Assembly (NCBI RefSeq): GCF_009858175.1
Contig: NZ_CP047393.1
Location: 2,108,001 to 2,172,000, forward strand
From: Pontibacillus sp. HMF3514
GTDB lineage: Bacteria; Bacillota; Bacilli; Bacillales; BH030062
Direction: 5' to 3'
Length of the DNA stretch: 64,000 nucleotides
Part shown: positions 8,973 through 19,345 of the stretch, piece after piece
How the letters are laid out: the number at the start of each line of letters is the position of its first letter
Position numbering within the stretch: the stretch's first letter is position 1
Notes under the pieces: generated by a model
Told to the model about the DNA's origin: nothing
Database searches by the model: none
Seen by the model: only the letters and a program-made list of their open reading frames with translations
Position numbers and translations under genes: made by a program

Positions 8973-9488
8973 TTACTTCACCTCCTGATTCGGTACAATT
9001 TCACCTAAGTATAAAACGCCATCTCTAACTTCTGCTTTGTATTGATCTAATGGAGCAAGTGGAGGTGTTCCCGGAACATTATCACCATTTTTTGTGTAAA
9101 GTCCTCCATGACAAGGACAATAATATTGGTTTGCATATTCTCCTTCTTTTTTCCATTCAACAATACAGCCTAAGTGTTTACAAATTGGTGAAAGGGCTAC
9201 GATATCGCCTTTTTCATCTTTGTATACCCAAGCAGTTTTAGATACAGTTGATTTGTACCATGCATCGACTTGCTCATAAGAAAAGTCTACACGCGTAGGT
9301 GTTTTTGTAATACTCGACACCTCTGTACCCGTAGCAATGTAATCTCCTGCTTTTTGAGGTTTAAGCACAGGATCAACCGCAAAGCGTACCATTGGTGCAA
9401 GCATTCCTGCTGCCATAAATCCACCTACACCGGTTAATGTGTAGTTCAAAAATTGTCGACGGGATACTTGTTGTTTTTTGTTACTCAT
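8973..9488 (-). CDS. qcrA: menaquinol:cytochrome c reductase Rieske iron-sulfur subunit
   Basis: A 172-aa Rieske protein. The N-terminus has a twin-arginine-like signal (SRRQFLNY) before a hydrophobic anchor. The [2Fe-2S] ligands are in CKHLGC (103-108) and CPCHGG (124-129), and the two extra cysteines form the usual disulfide. The frame is open to 9521, but AGAGGGGGGAAAACA before the ATG at 9488 decides the start. First gene of qcrABC. Confidence 0.96.
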   Translation of the reverse strand: MSNKKQQVSRRQFLNYTLTGVGGFMAAGMLAPMVRFAVDPVLKPQKAGDYIATGTEVSSITKTPTRVDFSYEQVDAWYKSTVSKTAWVYKDEKGDIVALSPICKHLGCIVEWKKEGEYANQYYCPCHGGLYTKNGDNVPGTPPLAPLDQYKAEVRDGVLYLGEIVPNQEVK

Positions 9489-9564
9489 TGTTTTCCCCCC
9501 TCTATCCATATAATCCAACATTTCATGGTAAGATTCAATTCACACAGTTTACTAGGACAATATT

Positions 9565-9593
9565 ATGATAGCGCAAACAAAGGGCCTGGTCAA
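9565..9593 (-). promoter_or_regulatory. sigma-A-type promoter of qcrABC
   Basis: On the minus strand TTGACC (9588-9593), a 17-nt spacer and TATCAT (9565-9570), about 75 nt before the qcrA start. Confidence 0.65.
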
Positions 9594-9621
9594 TAATGTT
9601 ATTTCAATCCTTGTTCGTGAA

Positions 9622-10089
9622 TTATTCTTGCCAATATGTTGTGATTAATTCCATAACTTGATCAATTTGTGTTCGAATCATATTTTGTGACTCTTTACTC
9701 TGTAAATCATGAGTCTGTCCAGCTGGCACCCAAATTAAATTCCCATGTAATTTGCTCTCTCTTTTCTTCCACTTGTTGTCAAATGTTAAGAACAAAATGT
9801 GTTTAAACCCATTAGCTTGTGCATGCTCAACTAAACCATTAAGCTTTGGGATTTCCTCACTATAATCTCCATCTAAAAGATAAGAATAAGACGGTGCCAA
9901 AAAAATTCGACCTTTGTATTGTTTTTCAATTTCATTCACAAAGATGTCCATTAATTCTGCATGTAAGGCTAGTCTTTTGGTATCCTCGTCGCTACGTGAA
10001 AAGGAGAATGGTACGAAAGGGACTAAAAAAGTATCTACATACTCCTTGGCCTGAACGTACATATCCATATCATTGTAATTCCATTTCAT
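9622..10089 (-). CDS. ypiF: DUF2487 protein YpiF
   Basis: A 155-aa cytoplasmic protein matching YpiF (DUF2487) by position and by its MKWNYNDMDMYVQAKEYVDT start. No catalytic motif is apparent and the function is unknown. It begins after AAAAGGAGTAAAAATA. It lies between ypiB and qcrA, with a terminator upstream and the qcr promoter downstream, so it may be monocistronic. Confidence 0.8.
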   Translation of the reverse strand: MKWNYNDMDMYVQAKEYVDTFLVPFVPFSFSRSDEDTKRLALHAELMDIFVNEIEKQYKGRIFLAPSYSYLLDGDYSEEIPKLNGLVEHAQANGFKHILFLTFDNKWKKRESKLHGNLIWVPAGQTHDLQSKESQNMIRTQIDQVMELITTYWQE

Positions 10090-10199
10090 TATTTTTACTC
10101 CTTTTTCTACAACTATATATAAGCACTGTTTTCATATGTTCTTCCTTAAATTCTAATTTATTACGCCATAAAAATAAACGATATTTTCTTTTTAGACAA

Positions 10200-10226
10200 G
10201 AAAAAACCCCCTAGAGCTTTAGGGAG
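10200..10226 (-). terminator. terminator overlapping the ypiB stop codon
   Basis: CTCCCTA/TAGGGGG stem followed on the minus strand by a six-T run; the ypiB TAA lies in the 5' arm and loop. Confidence 0.7.
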
Positions 10227-10773
10227 TTAACTTCTTTTGCAATTGATTCAATTGTTGAGATAGCTCCAAAAAACGTTCTTGATCTCCGCTATCAAGTGCT
10301 TGATCAATTTGTTCCATTAGTTTCTTCGTTTGGTATTCTGAAATAGATGTTTTTAAAACATTCTCAGCAACTTCTTGATCCTTTTCTGTTATAAAATAAT
10401 CATTAGGGATAAAAGGATTTTCTACAAGTACTGCCGCATACTGTGCACATTGATGTGCGCTCTTAAAGTTTAATTGAATATACACAGGCTCATTTCGATT
10501 CAAACGAATATCATGAAAGGACTTCTCAGCATCTGTGGTCATAATTTGATCTTTATAAAAACGAAACGGGACTTCATCTACGCAATGCGTCGATATGACA
10601 ATTCCTCGTGGGCAAAAGCGAGCTTCCTCAACAAAATGCACATTCTCCATAATGGTATCATGGTTAATTAAATAATTAAGGATCCAGACACTTTCCCGAC
10701 GCTTTAATTGATAGTGATTCAAAAACCAACGGACAAACTCTTTCTTATCCTCTACTGATACAGGCATTTTCAC
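10219..10773 (-). CDS. ypiB: UPF0302 protein YpiB (IDEAL-domain protein)
   Basis: A 184-aa protein of the UPF0302 family. The N-terminal ~140 residues form the family domain ([23 protein letters not shown]). The C-terminal ~40 residues ([23 protein letters not shown]) fit an IDEAL domain, a short helical motif in several Bacillus regulators. The biochemical role is not established. Start is GTG at 10773 after GGAGGGCTTAAG. It follows ypiA by 41 nt. Confidence 0.85.
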   Translation of the reverse strand: MKMPVSVEDKKEFVRWFLNHYQLKRRESVWILNYLINHDTIMENVHFVEEARFCPRGIVISTHCVDEVPFRFYKDQIMTTDAEKSFHDIRLNRNEPVYIQLNFKSAHQCAQYAAVLVENPFIPNDYFITEKDQEVAENVLKTSISEYQTKKLMEQIDQALDSGDQERFLELSQQLNQLQKKLTP

Positions 10774-10814
10774 CTTAAGCCCTCCTTTTACAAGAGAGAA
10801 GACTTACTTATGAT

Positions 10815-12071
10815 TTACTCGGTGGTGTGAAGTCGTGACAAGAACGCTTCTACTTCTTCATCAGTTGATTCAATGGAGAGATAGCGATCAAGTACATCAC
10901 GAGCTTCTTTTACCCTCCCCTCTTCTACTAGAAAATAACCGTATTCCTTCAAGAATTCACTGTCATCTTTAAATGCATTATATGCATCTTGGTATCCTTT
11001 TAATGCCTCTTTATAATATTCTAATTCATTATTTGCTCGGGCTAACTCCCAAGTATATAATGGATCTTCTTCATTCATTTCATGAAGGTAATCTAATAAA
11101 TCCTTAACCGCTTCATAGTCTCCATCTTCTTTATAACGTTCAACAAGGAATAGTGCAGCTTCCTTATATCCAGGGTCAAGCGACAATGAAGTTCTAACAA
11201 GTTGATAACCATCCTGTTTTTGTTCTAAACGGAATGCTAACGTGCCTGCTAAATAAAAGAGATCTTTATTAAATTCATCTTTCTTTAAGCCTTTTTGAGC
11301 AATATCATATGCCTCGTCCAACATGCCTTCTTGCTCATATGCTTCTGCAAGCAAAGGATAAGCAGATTGATAAAATGGATCTTCTTCAATAAGCTTATTC
11401 CATACACGAATGGCTATATCAATACGGTTGGCCTGATAAGCAGTAAAACCGTAACGGAAAAGAATATCAGGTGTAAAGTCATCTGATGCTTGGAAATAGT
11501 CTAACGCCTGTTCAAAGTCCCCTAGAATCGCATAGGCTTCAGCTAAACGTAACGGGATTTCAGTTTCTCCCATTTGCTGATTTCTACGTAGCGCTTTTTC
11601 ATAATATGGGATTGATTTTTGATATTCGCCCGTTGAAAATGCCAACTCACCTAGCGCAAAGTCGATAACAGGTTCATTCGGTTCAATATTTTTGGCAGAT
11701 AGTAGCTTTGTCTCAGCTACCTCAAATAAACCTTGAGCTTGATATAAATCAGCAAGCTGAACTAAAGCACTTAAATACTCTTCGTCCCCTTCAGGGATTT
11801 CGTTTAACAGATCAATCGCCTGTTCATCTTGCTCTTGATCGATATAAATTTCAGCCAACATAACGGTTAATTCATGTTCACCTGGGAATCGAGATTTCAA
11901 CTCAAGCAAGATTTCCTTGGCTTCATCTTCCATCCCCCATTGCATAAACATTTCTGCAATTGTATATTTCTCCTCGTCATTTGCTCGAGATAATTCTGTT
12001 CTTAATGTTTCTATAGCTTTCTCTGATTTTCCTGCATTCATTAGTTGAATGGCTTCTTCAATACCTTGCAT
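10815..12071 (-). CDS. ypiA: tetratricopeptide-repeat protein YpiA
   Basis: A 418-aa protein built almost wholly of helical pairs with the TPR pattern (for example LPLAEAYEQEGMLDEAYDIAQ, AEAYAILGDFEQALDYF), about ten to eleven repeats. It is acidic with no signal peptide, so it is a cytoplasmic scaffold of unknown partner. AAAGGGTGTAGGC precedes the ATG. It sits 12 nt after the orphan gene at 12084 and precedes ypiB, so the three probably share a transcript. Confidence 0.88.
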   Translation of the reverse strand: MQGIEEAIQLMNAGKSEKAIETLRTELSRANDEEKYTIAEMFMQWGMEDEAKEILLELKSRFPGEHELTVMLAEIYIDQEQDEQAIDLLNEIPEGDEEYLSALVQLADLYQAQGLFEVAETKLLSAKNIEPNEPVIDFALGELAFSTGEYQKSIPYYEKALRRNQQMGETEIPLRLAEAYAILGDFEQALDYFQASDDFTPDILFRYGFTAYQANRIDIAIRVWNKLIEEDPFYQSAYPLLAEAYEQEGMLDEAYDIAQKGLKKDEFNKDLFYLAGTLAFRLEQKQDGYQLVRTSLSLDPGYKEAALFLVERYKEDGDYEAVKDLLDYLHEMNEEDPLYTWELARANNELEYYKEALKGYQDAYNAFKDDSEFLKEYGYFLVEEGRVKEARDVLDRYLSIESTDEEVEAFLSRLHTTE

Positions 12072-12083
12072 GCCTACACCCTT

Positions 12084-12962
12084 TCATCGATGCGTGAAGT
12101 GATTCGGTATAGAAATGTATGTTAAGTGTCCATATCCTTTTTCATCATTCATTTCTACATGAGCACGAATCACTTTACCACGTAACACTGTAACATATGG
12201 TATAGCTCTATGATAAAACATTTGATCTGGCGCTTCAATTTGTCTCTCGTCATTTATATATAAATTATAGTCAGCGTCACCTAAAGTTCGAATATCCCCT
12301 TTATACGGAGAGATACCTGCAGCATATAAATTCCCTACACTTAAAGGCAATTCATTAAGAGGATCAGGTAAAGTTCTAATATCATAAGCATTCATAATCA
12401 TATCCCATGTCTTTCTCAAATTCTTTTCAGTAGCAGGGTTTGGAAAGACCGGGACAATAGGTATAAAAGAACTCCCTTGAGCCTGTGCGAGCCACTCCCA
12501 TTTTGTGATATTTAGAGAGTTTTCATCTTTTACTTCGGCTATAATAAAGGGAGCTTTTTGACGCGCAAAATAACGAACTATTTCAGGGTCAATACGATGT
12601 AAAGAAATTCTTGGAGCAACCATATAATCAATAGCCATTATTTCTAAATCACGTTTGTATTTCTCCCACATGATTTTCATTTGTTTCTTGGAGTGGATGG
12701 GTAACTGTGTAATTAACATCGTACATCCTCTATAAATATAACGTCGAAGCAATGCAGTTCTATAGGGTGCATCATATAAAGGGAACTCCAAGTCGATATA
12801 AATTTTCCCTGGACCAATCCAAAAAGGGTCAATGACTAAGTTCTTGGTTTTGTTTTCCACATTACTTGTTTCACACCATTTTCCATCCCTAACCGCAAGT
12901 TGTAGTGGCTTCCATTGGTTGCGAACCAAACTATTCGTCGTATTGATACAATAAGCCTCCAT
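12084..12962 (-). CDS. hypothetical protein, amidohydrolase-like without metal ligands
   Basis: A 292-aa protein I do not recognise as a named family. The N-terminal strand pattern, IDPFWIGPGKIYIDLEF near residues 45-61, recalls the PGxIDxHxH start of dihydroorotase/adenine-deaminase amidohydrolases, and RGCTMLITQLP recalls their GGVTTVVDMP. C-terminal TVLRGKVIRAHVE resembles their closing strand. The HxH zinc pair and the metal-bridging lysine context are missing, so if related it is probably catalytically inactive; this is inference. AAAGGGGACAAGAGT precedes the ATG. It lies between aroA and ypiA, where B. subtilis has no counterpart that I recall. Confidence 0.75.
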   Translation of the reverse strand: MEAYCINTTNSLVRNQWKPLQLAVRDGKWCETSNVENKTKNLVIDPFWIGPGKIYIDLEFPLYDAPYRTALLRRYIYRGCTMLITQLPIHSKKQMKIMWEKYKRDLEIMAIDYMVAPRISLHRIDPEIVRYFARQKAPFIIAEVKDENSLNITKWEWLAQAQGSSFIPIVPVFPNPATEKNLRKTWDMIMNAYDIRTLPDPLNELPLSVGNLYAAGISPYKGDIRTLGDADYNLYINDERQIEAPDQMFYHRAIPYVTVLRGKVIRAHVEMNDEKGYGHLTYISIPNHFTHR

Positions 12963-13017
12963 ACTCTTGTCCCCTTTTTAAAGCGTGTTGTTACAAGGTA
13001 TGAAGGCTTTATATGGT

Positions 13018-14316
13018 TTATACGTGACAGCCTGTTAATGAATCAAAATCCTTAAAGAAAGACGGATATGATATAGATATACACTCTTCATCAGTTAATG
13101 TCACGGATTCATTTGTTAATAGGGAAGCAATTGCTACCATCATGCCAATACGGTGATCATGATAAGAGTTGAATTCTCCTCCTTTAAGAGGATCTTGACT
13201 CCCCTCAATAATCATCCCGTCTTCAGTTCCTGATATTGAGACACCCATTTTACTTAGTGTATCAACAACAGCTCCAATTCGATCTGTCTCTTTAAATCGT
13301 AGTTCTTCTGCATCTTTAATAACGGTTTTACCAATAGCCTGTGAAGCAACAAGCGCAATGATTGGGAGTTCATCAATAAGTCTAGGTATATCATTTCCAG
13401 AGATCGTCACACCTTCAAGCTTATCCCCTAAGACTGTTATATCACCAATTGGTTCGTCTCCAATATAACGATTGATTGATACAGATAGGTTAGCACCCAT
13501 CCGCTTCAAAATATCGATTACCCCTGTTCTAGTTGGGTTTAACCCAACGTCTTTAACCGTAAAACTACTACCAACTTTCATAGCCGCTCCACATAAAAAG
13601 AATGCTGCTGAAGAAATATCTCCTGGTACTTCTATATCCGTTGCCATTAAGGGTTGGTTTCCTTCAAGAAGAATTTCATTATCTTCTCTTTTCACATCAA
13701 CCTGAAATGCTTTGAGCATTCTTTCCGTGTGATCCCTTGTGGGTACTGGCTCTATAACTTTCGTTAATCCTTCAGCAAATAGGCCAGCAAGTAGTATAGA
13801 TGATTTTACTTGGGCACTATTAATCGGAAGCGTATAAGAGATTGGCTTTAAAGAGCCCCCTCTTACACTAATCGGTAGGAAATTCCCATCTTCTCTCCCA
13901 TCAATTTTTGCACCCATTTGTCTTAATGGTACTGTTACACGGCTCATAGGCCTATTCGTTAACGATTGGTCTCCATATATACAATTGTGGTGAGGTGAAC
14001 CTGCTAACACCCCTAACAAAAGCCTAGTTGTTGTACCTGAGTTACCTAGATCTAAAGGGACCTTAGCTTCTTCAAGACCATATAGACCTTGTCCTCTTAC
14101 AATGACGGTTTGACCATCACGTTTGATGGAGACTCCCATATTTTCAAATGCTTGAAGTGTAGATAAACAATCCTCACCAGTTAAAAAGTTTTGGATTTTC
14201 GATTCCCCTTCTGCAAGAGCTGCCAGCATAATGGATCTATGGGATATTGACTTATCTCCTGGAACACTCAATGTTCCTCGAATGCTAGATTGATGTTGTT
14301 GTGTGAGCGTAATCAT
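13018..14316 (-). CDS. aroA: 3-phosphoshikimate 1-carboxyvinyltransferase (EPSP synthase)
   Basis: Joins phosphoenolpyruvate to shikimate-3-phosphate in the shikimate pathway (named aroE in B. subtilis). The 432-aa protein shows PGDKSISHRSIML near residue 18 (catalytic Lys), LGNSGTTTRLLLG near residue 90, and ELRFKETDR near residue 340. GGTAGTGAAATC precedes the ATG. It follows hisC directly (29-nt gap); the tyrA found between them in B. subtilis is missing. Confidence 0.96.
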   Translation of the reverse strand: MITLTQQHQSSIRGTLSVPGDKSISHRSIMLAALAEGESKIQNFLTGEDCLSTLQAFENMGVSIKRDGQTVIVRGQGLYGLEEAKVPLDLGNSGTTTRLLLGVLAGSPHHNCIYGDQSLTNRPMSRVTVPLRQMGAKIDGREDGNFLPISVRGGSLKPISYTLPINSAQVKSSILLAGLFAEGLTKVIEPVPTRDHTERMLKAFQVDVKREDNEILLEGNQPLMATDIEVPGDISSAAFFLCGAAMKVGSSFTVKDVGLNPTRTGVIDILKRMGANLSVSINRYIGDEPIGDITVLGDKLEGVTISGNDIPRLIDELPIIALVASQAIGKTVIKDAEELRFKETDRIGAVVDTLSKMGVSISGTEDGMIIEGSQDPLKGGEFNSYHDHRIGMMVAIASLLTNESVTLTDEECISISYPSFFKDFDSLTGCHV

Positions 14317-14345
14317 GATTTCACTACCTTTGCATTAGTCATCTA

Positions 14346-15446
14346 CTAAAAATATTTGGAAACGGAGGATATTTTTTCTTCCATAACTTTCATAATGTGA
14401 TTCATATCTTCTTCTCTTCCCATTGTAAGTCTAATGGAATTCGGAATACCAAGAGCTTCTCCTGAACGGACTATATAACCATTTTGCAGAAGATATTCTG
14501 TCATTTCATCTCCACTAATAGGTAAGTGAATTAAAAGAAAGTTTGCTTCAGAAGGGTAATAACCTAAGCCTAAACGGTCACAAAATGCCATCATTACCTT
14601 TTTCATCTTTTCATTATGCTCAAAGGTATATTTAATAAATGATTCATCCTCAAGAGCTAACAAAGCAGCTTTTTGTGCTAGTACGTTGGTGTTAAATGGC
14701 TCTCTTGCAGGCTCTAACGTTGAAATTAACTCCTTGCTTGCAATTCCATATCCAAATCGAAGAGCAGCTAGCCCATAAGCTTTTGAAAACGTACGAGTGA
14801 TCATTAAATTAGGGTAAGTAGGGAGTGCATTTAATGAATCCGCATATGAAGAGTCTGTAACATATTCGCGATACGCTTCATCAACCACTACTAGTACATG
14901 TTCTGGACACTCTTTCATAAATTGATCAAAAGCCTCTTGGTCAATCATATTACCAGTTGGATTATTTGGATTGCACAGCCACACGACTCTCGTTTGTTCA
15001 TCGATTTGATTGAGCATCGTTCTTAAATCATGATCCCCATCTACTACGGGTACTTCTCGAACTTCCGCTCCCTCAATTAAAGCATTATGGCGATATTGTG
15101 GAAATGTAGGTGTCGCCATCACAGTATTTGTGCCAGGCTCCAATAAAGTACGACAAATAATTTGGACCACTTCATCAGAACCATTTCCAAATATGATTTG
15201 CTTTTCATCAATGTCCAAGCTTGATGCTAAAACATTTCTGATTTGGCGCGCATAACCATCTGGATAAATTTCAAGTTGTTCAACTGATTCTTGCAGCCCT
15301 TTTTGAACTTGTTCTGAAAAGCCTAACGGATTTTCATTTGAAGCTAGCTTCACGATGTTGTCCAAACCATAAGCTTCACGAACTTCTTCAATTGTTTTAC
15401 CTGGAACATATGGACTTAATTGATTAAAAATCGGTTTAGATCTCAT
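14346..15446 (-). CDS. hisC: histidinol-phosphate/aromatic aminotransferase
   Basis: A PLP-dependent class I/II aminotransferase acting on histidinol phosphate; in Bacillus the same enzyme transaminates aromatic amino-acid precursors, which explains its place among aro genes. The 366-aa protein has the Schiff-base lysine in TRTFSKAYGLAALRFGY and the NPNNPTG cofactor motif. The frame is open to 15476, but the ATG at 15446 (MRSKPIFNQL) follows AGGGGAG at the right distance. Confidence 0.92.
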   Translation of the reverse strand: MRSKPIFNQLSPYVPGKTIEEVREAYGLDNIVKLASNENPLGFSEQVQKGLQESVEQLEIYPDGYARQIRNVLASSLDIDEKQIIFGNGSDEVVQIICRTLLEPGTNTVMATPTFPQYRHNALIEGAEVREVPVVDGDHDLRTMLNQIDEQTRVVWLCNPNNPTGNMIDQEAFDQFMKECPEHVLVVVDEAYREYVTDSSYADSLNALPTYPNLMITRTFSKAYGLAALRFGYGIASKELISTLEPAREPFNTNVLAQKAALLALEDESFIKYTFEHNEKMKKVMMAFCDRLGLGYYPSEANFLLIHLPISGDEMTEYLLQNGYIVRSGEALGIPNSIRLTMGREEDMNHIMKVMEEKISSVSKYF

Positions 15447-15527
15447 TTCTCTACTCCCCTTTTCATACCTCAACATGGTTATATATTTAATGATTAATAT
15501 GCTCTACACAATCATGACATGTTGTGC

Positions 15528-16616
15528 TCATTCGACAGTCGACCATTCCTTTTTAAACATTTCAAGTTCTTGTCTTAAAGTTTTTTCTTCAAACGAGTGA
15601 AGAATGGGATATCCTGTTTCTGATAATAAAACAAAACGAATAGACTGGTGAATATTTTTCTTATCTCGCTTCATCATCTCAAGCAGTGAGTCAACATGAA
15701 TGGATCCAAGTATTTGAATTGGATAACCGTGAGTTTTTAGCCATTGTTGATATGCTTTTCTAGGCAGAAGCTTTTGTTGGGTATATCGTTCGCTTAGAAA
15801 AAGAGCAAAATCAATCCCGAGAGCCACAGCTTCACCATGGGTAATCTCCCCATAACCAAGCTCAGCTTCTAAAGCATGACCTAATGTATGACCAAAGTTT
15901 AAATAGCTACGTACGCCATGCTCTTTTTCATCTTCTTCTACTATATTGGCTTTAATGGATATACCTTTCCAAAGTAAATGTTCAATAACTTCCTTAGGTT
16001 CTTCCGAGAATTGCTCTAATTCAAAGCAGGTACTTAACATGGTTGGATCATGAATCCACGCATGTTTAATTATCTCTGCCATACCCGAACGCCATTCCTG
16101 TTCGGATAGTGTGCTTAATGTTTCAGTATCATATATAACAGAGTTAGGTTGGTGGAAGCTTCCAATAATATTTTTAGCAAGTGGGTGATTAATAGCTACC
16201 TTTCCTCCTACACTACTGTCATGAGCTAATACAGTCGTTGGGACTTGTACGTAATCAATCCCCCTCATATACGTAGCAGCTACAAAACCAGCTAAATCAC
16301 CTACTACGCCACCCCCTAATGCAATAATTAATGAATGACGATTCAAACCTTCATTTATTGCTTCTGTATGACATGCTTCAAATGCCTCAATAGATTTAGA
16401 GCTTTCACCAGCTTGGATGATATAGGTGCTAACCTTTATATCATTTCCAAGGGCAGAGACAACGTCATCTAAATAAAGAGGTGCAACGTGCGTATCCGTT
16501 ATGATCATTACTTGATCATAACGGTGTGAAAAAAAATCTTTTATCTGATGGCGGATTCCCTCTCCAACATAAATTGTATAAGGTACTGAAGCTGTTTTAA
16601 CATTAATAGACTTCAT
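15528..16616 (-). CDS. aroB: 3-dehydroquinate synthase
   Basis: NAD- and metal-dependent enzyme cyclising DAHP to 3-dehydroquinate. The 362-aa protein has the NAD-binding GGGVVGDLAGFVAATYMRGI (residues ~100-119), the metal-ligand region HAWIHDPTM, and FGHTLGHALE. Its start overlaps the aroC stop by one base (TAATG), so it is translationally coupled. In B. subtilis aroH follows; here hisC does, after an 81-nt gap. Confidence 0.96.
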   Translation of the reverse strand: MKSINVKTASVPYTIYVGEGIRHQIKDFFSHRYDQVMIITDTHVAPLYLDDVVSALGNDIKVSTYIIQAGESSKSIEAFEACHTEAINEGLNRHSLIIALGGGVVGDLAGFVAATYMRGIDYVQVPTTVLAHDSSVGGKVAINHPLAKNIIGSFHQPNSVIYDTETLSTLSEQEWRSGMAEIIKHAWIHDPTMLSTCFELEQFSEEPKEVIEHLLWKGISIKANIVEEDEKEHGVRSYLNFGHTLGHALEAELGYGEITHGEAVALGIDFALFLSERYTQQKLLPRKAYQQWLKTHGYPIQILGSIHVDSLLEMMKRDKKNIHQSIRFVLLSETGYPILHSFEEKTLRQELEMFKKEWSTVE

Positions 16617-17782
16617 TAGAAATCCCTAATCTCTTTTCGATATTGGTCTAAGGCTTCTTGTAATTGTTCAAAACGATCATGAGGAAATTGTTCTGTAAGT
16701 GCTCTTGCAAGCTCCCAAGCAACAACATGCTCCATAACTACAGAAGCTGCTGGAACAGCACATGAATCAGAGCGTTCTATACTTGCCTTAAACGGTTCTT
16801 TTGAATCAATGTCTATACTCTGTAAAGGCTTATATAGAGTAGGAATCGGCTTCATAACTCCTTTTACAATGATAGGCATCCCTGTTGTCATTCCGCCTTC
16901 AAAACCGCCCAATCGATTGGTCTTACGGTAATAACCTCTTTCTTCATCCCAATCAATCTCGTCATGGACTTGGCTTCCATTTAGGTTAGCTGCTTCAAAA
17001 CCTACTCCAAACTCTACACCTTTAAAGGCGTTTATGCTCATAACACTTCCGCCAATGCGAGCATCTAATTTTCTATCATAGTGTACATAAGAACCCACAC
17101 CAGCAGGCATTCCTTCTACCATTACTTCTACGACGCCACCGATGGAGTCTCCTTCTTTTTTTGCTTCGTCAATAGCATTCATCATTTTTTGTTCAGCATC
17201 TTTGTCTAATGTCCTAACAGGTGATTCTTCTGAGATTTCTTTTTTCTCATCACAAGATAAATCTTCGTCAAATTGTGAAGTTATTCCACCAATGTTACGA
17301 ACATACCCAATAATATTGATACCTAGAGAGGAAAGCATTTTCTTCGCTACAGCACCAGCTGCTACTCTAGCAGCTGTTTCTCGAGCTGAAGATCTCTCTA
17401 ATACATTCCGCATGTCACGGTGTCCATATTTTATTGCTCCATTTAAATCAGCATGTCCTGGGCGAGGTCTACTAATCGTACGTCGAACTTCTTCATCTTC
17501 ACCTATCGGATCTTCACCCATAATATTTCTCCAATGGGTAAAGTCATCATTTTTTAAGACTAAAGAGATTGGGGAGCCTAATGTGTACCCATGACGGACC
17601 CCTGAAGTAATCTCAATTAAATCTTTCTCAATTTGCATACGGCGTCCACGGCCATAACCACCTTGACGGCGAATTAATGATTCATCTATATCTTTTCTAT
17701 ATAGAGGTAAATTTGAAGGTATGCCTTCGATAATTGTAGTTAATTGTTTTCCGTGTGATTCTCCAGCTGTTAAATAGCGCAT
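16616..17782 (-). CDS. aroC: chorismate synthase
   Basis: FMN-dependent last step of the shikimate pathway (aroF in B. subtilis). The 388-aa product shows GESHGKQL at the start, [32 protein letters not shown], and [11 protein letters not shown], all family signatures. It is the first gene of the aroC-aroB-hisC-aroA string and is separated from cheR by a terminator. Confidence 0.97.
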   Translation of the reverse strand: MRYLTAGESHGKQLTTIIEGIPSNLPLYRKDIDESLIRRQGGYGRGRRMQIEKDLIEITSGVRHGYTLGSPISLVLKNDDFTHWRNIMGEDPIGEDEEVRRTISRPRPGHADLNGAIKYGHRDMRNVLERSSARETAARVAAGAVAKKMLSSLGINIIGYVRNIGGITSQFDEDLSCDEKKEISEESPVRTLDKDAEQKMMNAIDEAKKEGDSIGGVVEVMVEGMPAGVGSYVHYDRKLDARIGGSVMSINAFKGVEFGVGFEAANLNGSQVHDEIDWDEERGYYRKTNRLGGFEGGMTTGMPIIVKGVMKPIPTLYKPLQSIDIDSKEPFKASIERSDSCAVPAASVVMEHVVAWELARALTEQFPHDRFEQLQEALDQYRKEIRDF

Positions 17783-17863
17783 AATAACCTTCCTTCCAAT
17801 ATGTACAGGATTTTAATAATGACTCTATCATATCCAAGAAAAAGTATCGATATGAAATTATAA

Positions 17864-17890
17864 AAAAATTGAGAACCCATAATAGGTTCT
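17864..17890 (-). terminator. terminator of cheR
   Basis: GAGAACC/GGTTCTC stem with a six-nt loop, followed on the minus strand by AATTTTTTT. Confidence 0.85.
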
Positions 17891-17899
17891 CCTGTTGGA

Positions 17900-18700
<801 letters not shown>

Positions 18701-18754
18701 CTATCTTTATCAAGCTAATCGTAATTGAACTCTTTATAGTTGTAAAGCACAATT

Positions 18755-18785
18755 AAAAAAAGAGACCAGCGTAATCGCTGATCTC
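18755..18785 (-). terminator. terminator of ndk
   Basis: A 10-bp stem (one wobble), GAGATCAGCG with CGCTGGTCTC, loop ATTA, followed by seven T on the minus strand. Confidence 0.92.
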
Positions 18786-18802
18786 TCCTTCAAAATAGTT
18801 GA

Positions 18803-19249
18803 TTAGTATAGCCAAGAAGCGTCGTTTTTATCGTAATCTACTAATTCTTCTTTATCAAAGAATAGATTGATTTCACGTTCAGCACTCTCAGGAGAGTCAG
18901 AACCATGAATGACGTTCTTACCTACTGTGATACCATAGTCGCCACGGATCGTACCAGGTAGTGCTTCAGCTGGTTTGGTAGCACCCATCATTTGACGTGC
19001 GGTAGCGATTACATTTTCGCCTTCCCAAACCATAGCAAAAACAGGACCAGAAGTAATGAAATCAACAAGCTCCCCAAAGAATGGGCGCTCTTTATGTTCA
19101 CCATAATGCTCCTCTGCTAGAGCATTAGGAATACTCATGAGTTTACCACCCGCAAGTTTAAATCCTTTTTTCTCGAAACGAGATACAATATCTCCGATTA
19201 AATTACGCTGAACTCCGTCAGGTTTAACCATAATGAACGTTTTTTCCAT
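18803..19249 (-). CDS. ndk: nucleoside diphosphate kinase
   Basis: Transfers the gamma phosphate between NTPs and NDPs through a phosphohistidine. The 148-aa protein shows [19 protein letters not shown] and the active-site [16 protein letters not shown] with the catalytic His. The frame runs open to 19339, but GAGGTGGAGAAA before the ATG at 19249 and the family length fix the start. It has its own promoter overlapping the end of hepT and its own terminator. Confidence 0.97.
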   Translation of the reverse strand: MEKTFIMVKPDGVQRNLIGDIVSRFEKKGFKLAGGKLMSIPNALAEEHYGEHKERPFFGELVDFITSGPVFAMVWEGENVIATARQMMGATKPAEALPGTIRGDYGITVGKNVIHGSDSPESAEREINLFFDKEELVDYDKNDASWLY

Positions 19250-19310
19250 TTTCTCCACCTCTTCGTATGTAGTTAGATTTATGAAAGCGTTTAAATATGA
19301 ACCGATAAAA

Positions 19311-19339
19311 ATTCTATCAAATTTTCCGAAAAGTAGCAA
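19311..19339 (-). promoter_or_regulatory. sigma-A-type promoter of ndk
   Basis: Minus strand TTGCTA (19334-19339), 17-nt spacer, TAGAAT (19311-19316), about 60 nt before the ndk ATG. Confidence 0.55.
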
Positions 19340-19345
19340 ACCCTT

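Noticed and set aside
17142-17594. 150-aa plus-strand open frame
   Set aside because: Antisense to aroC; Ser-rich shadow translation with no domain.
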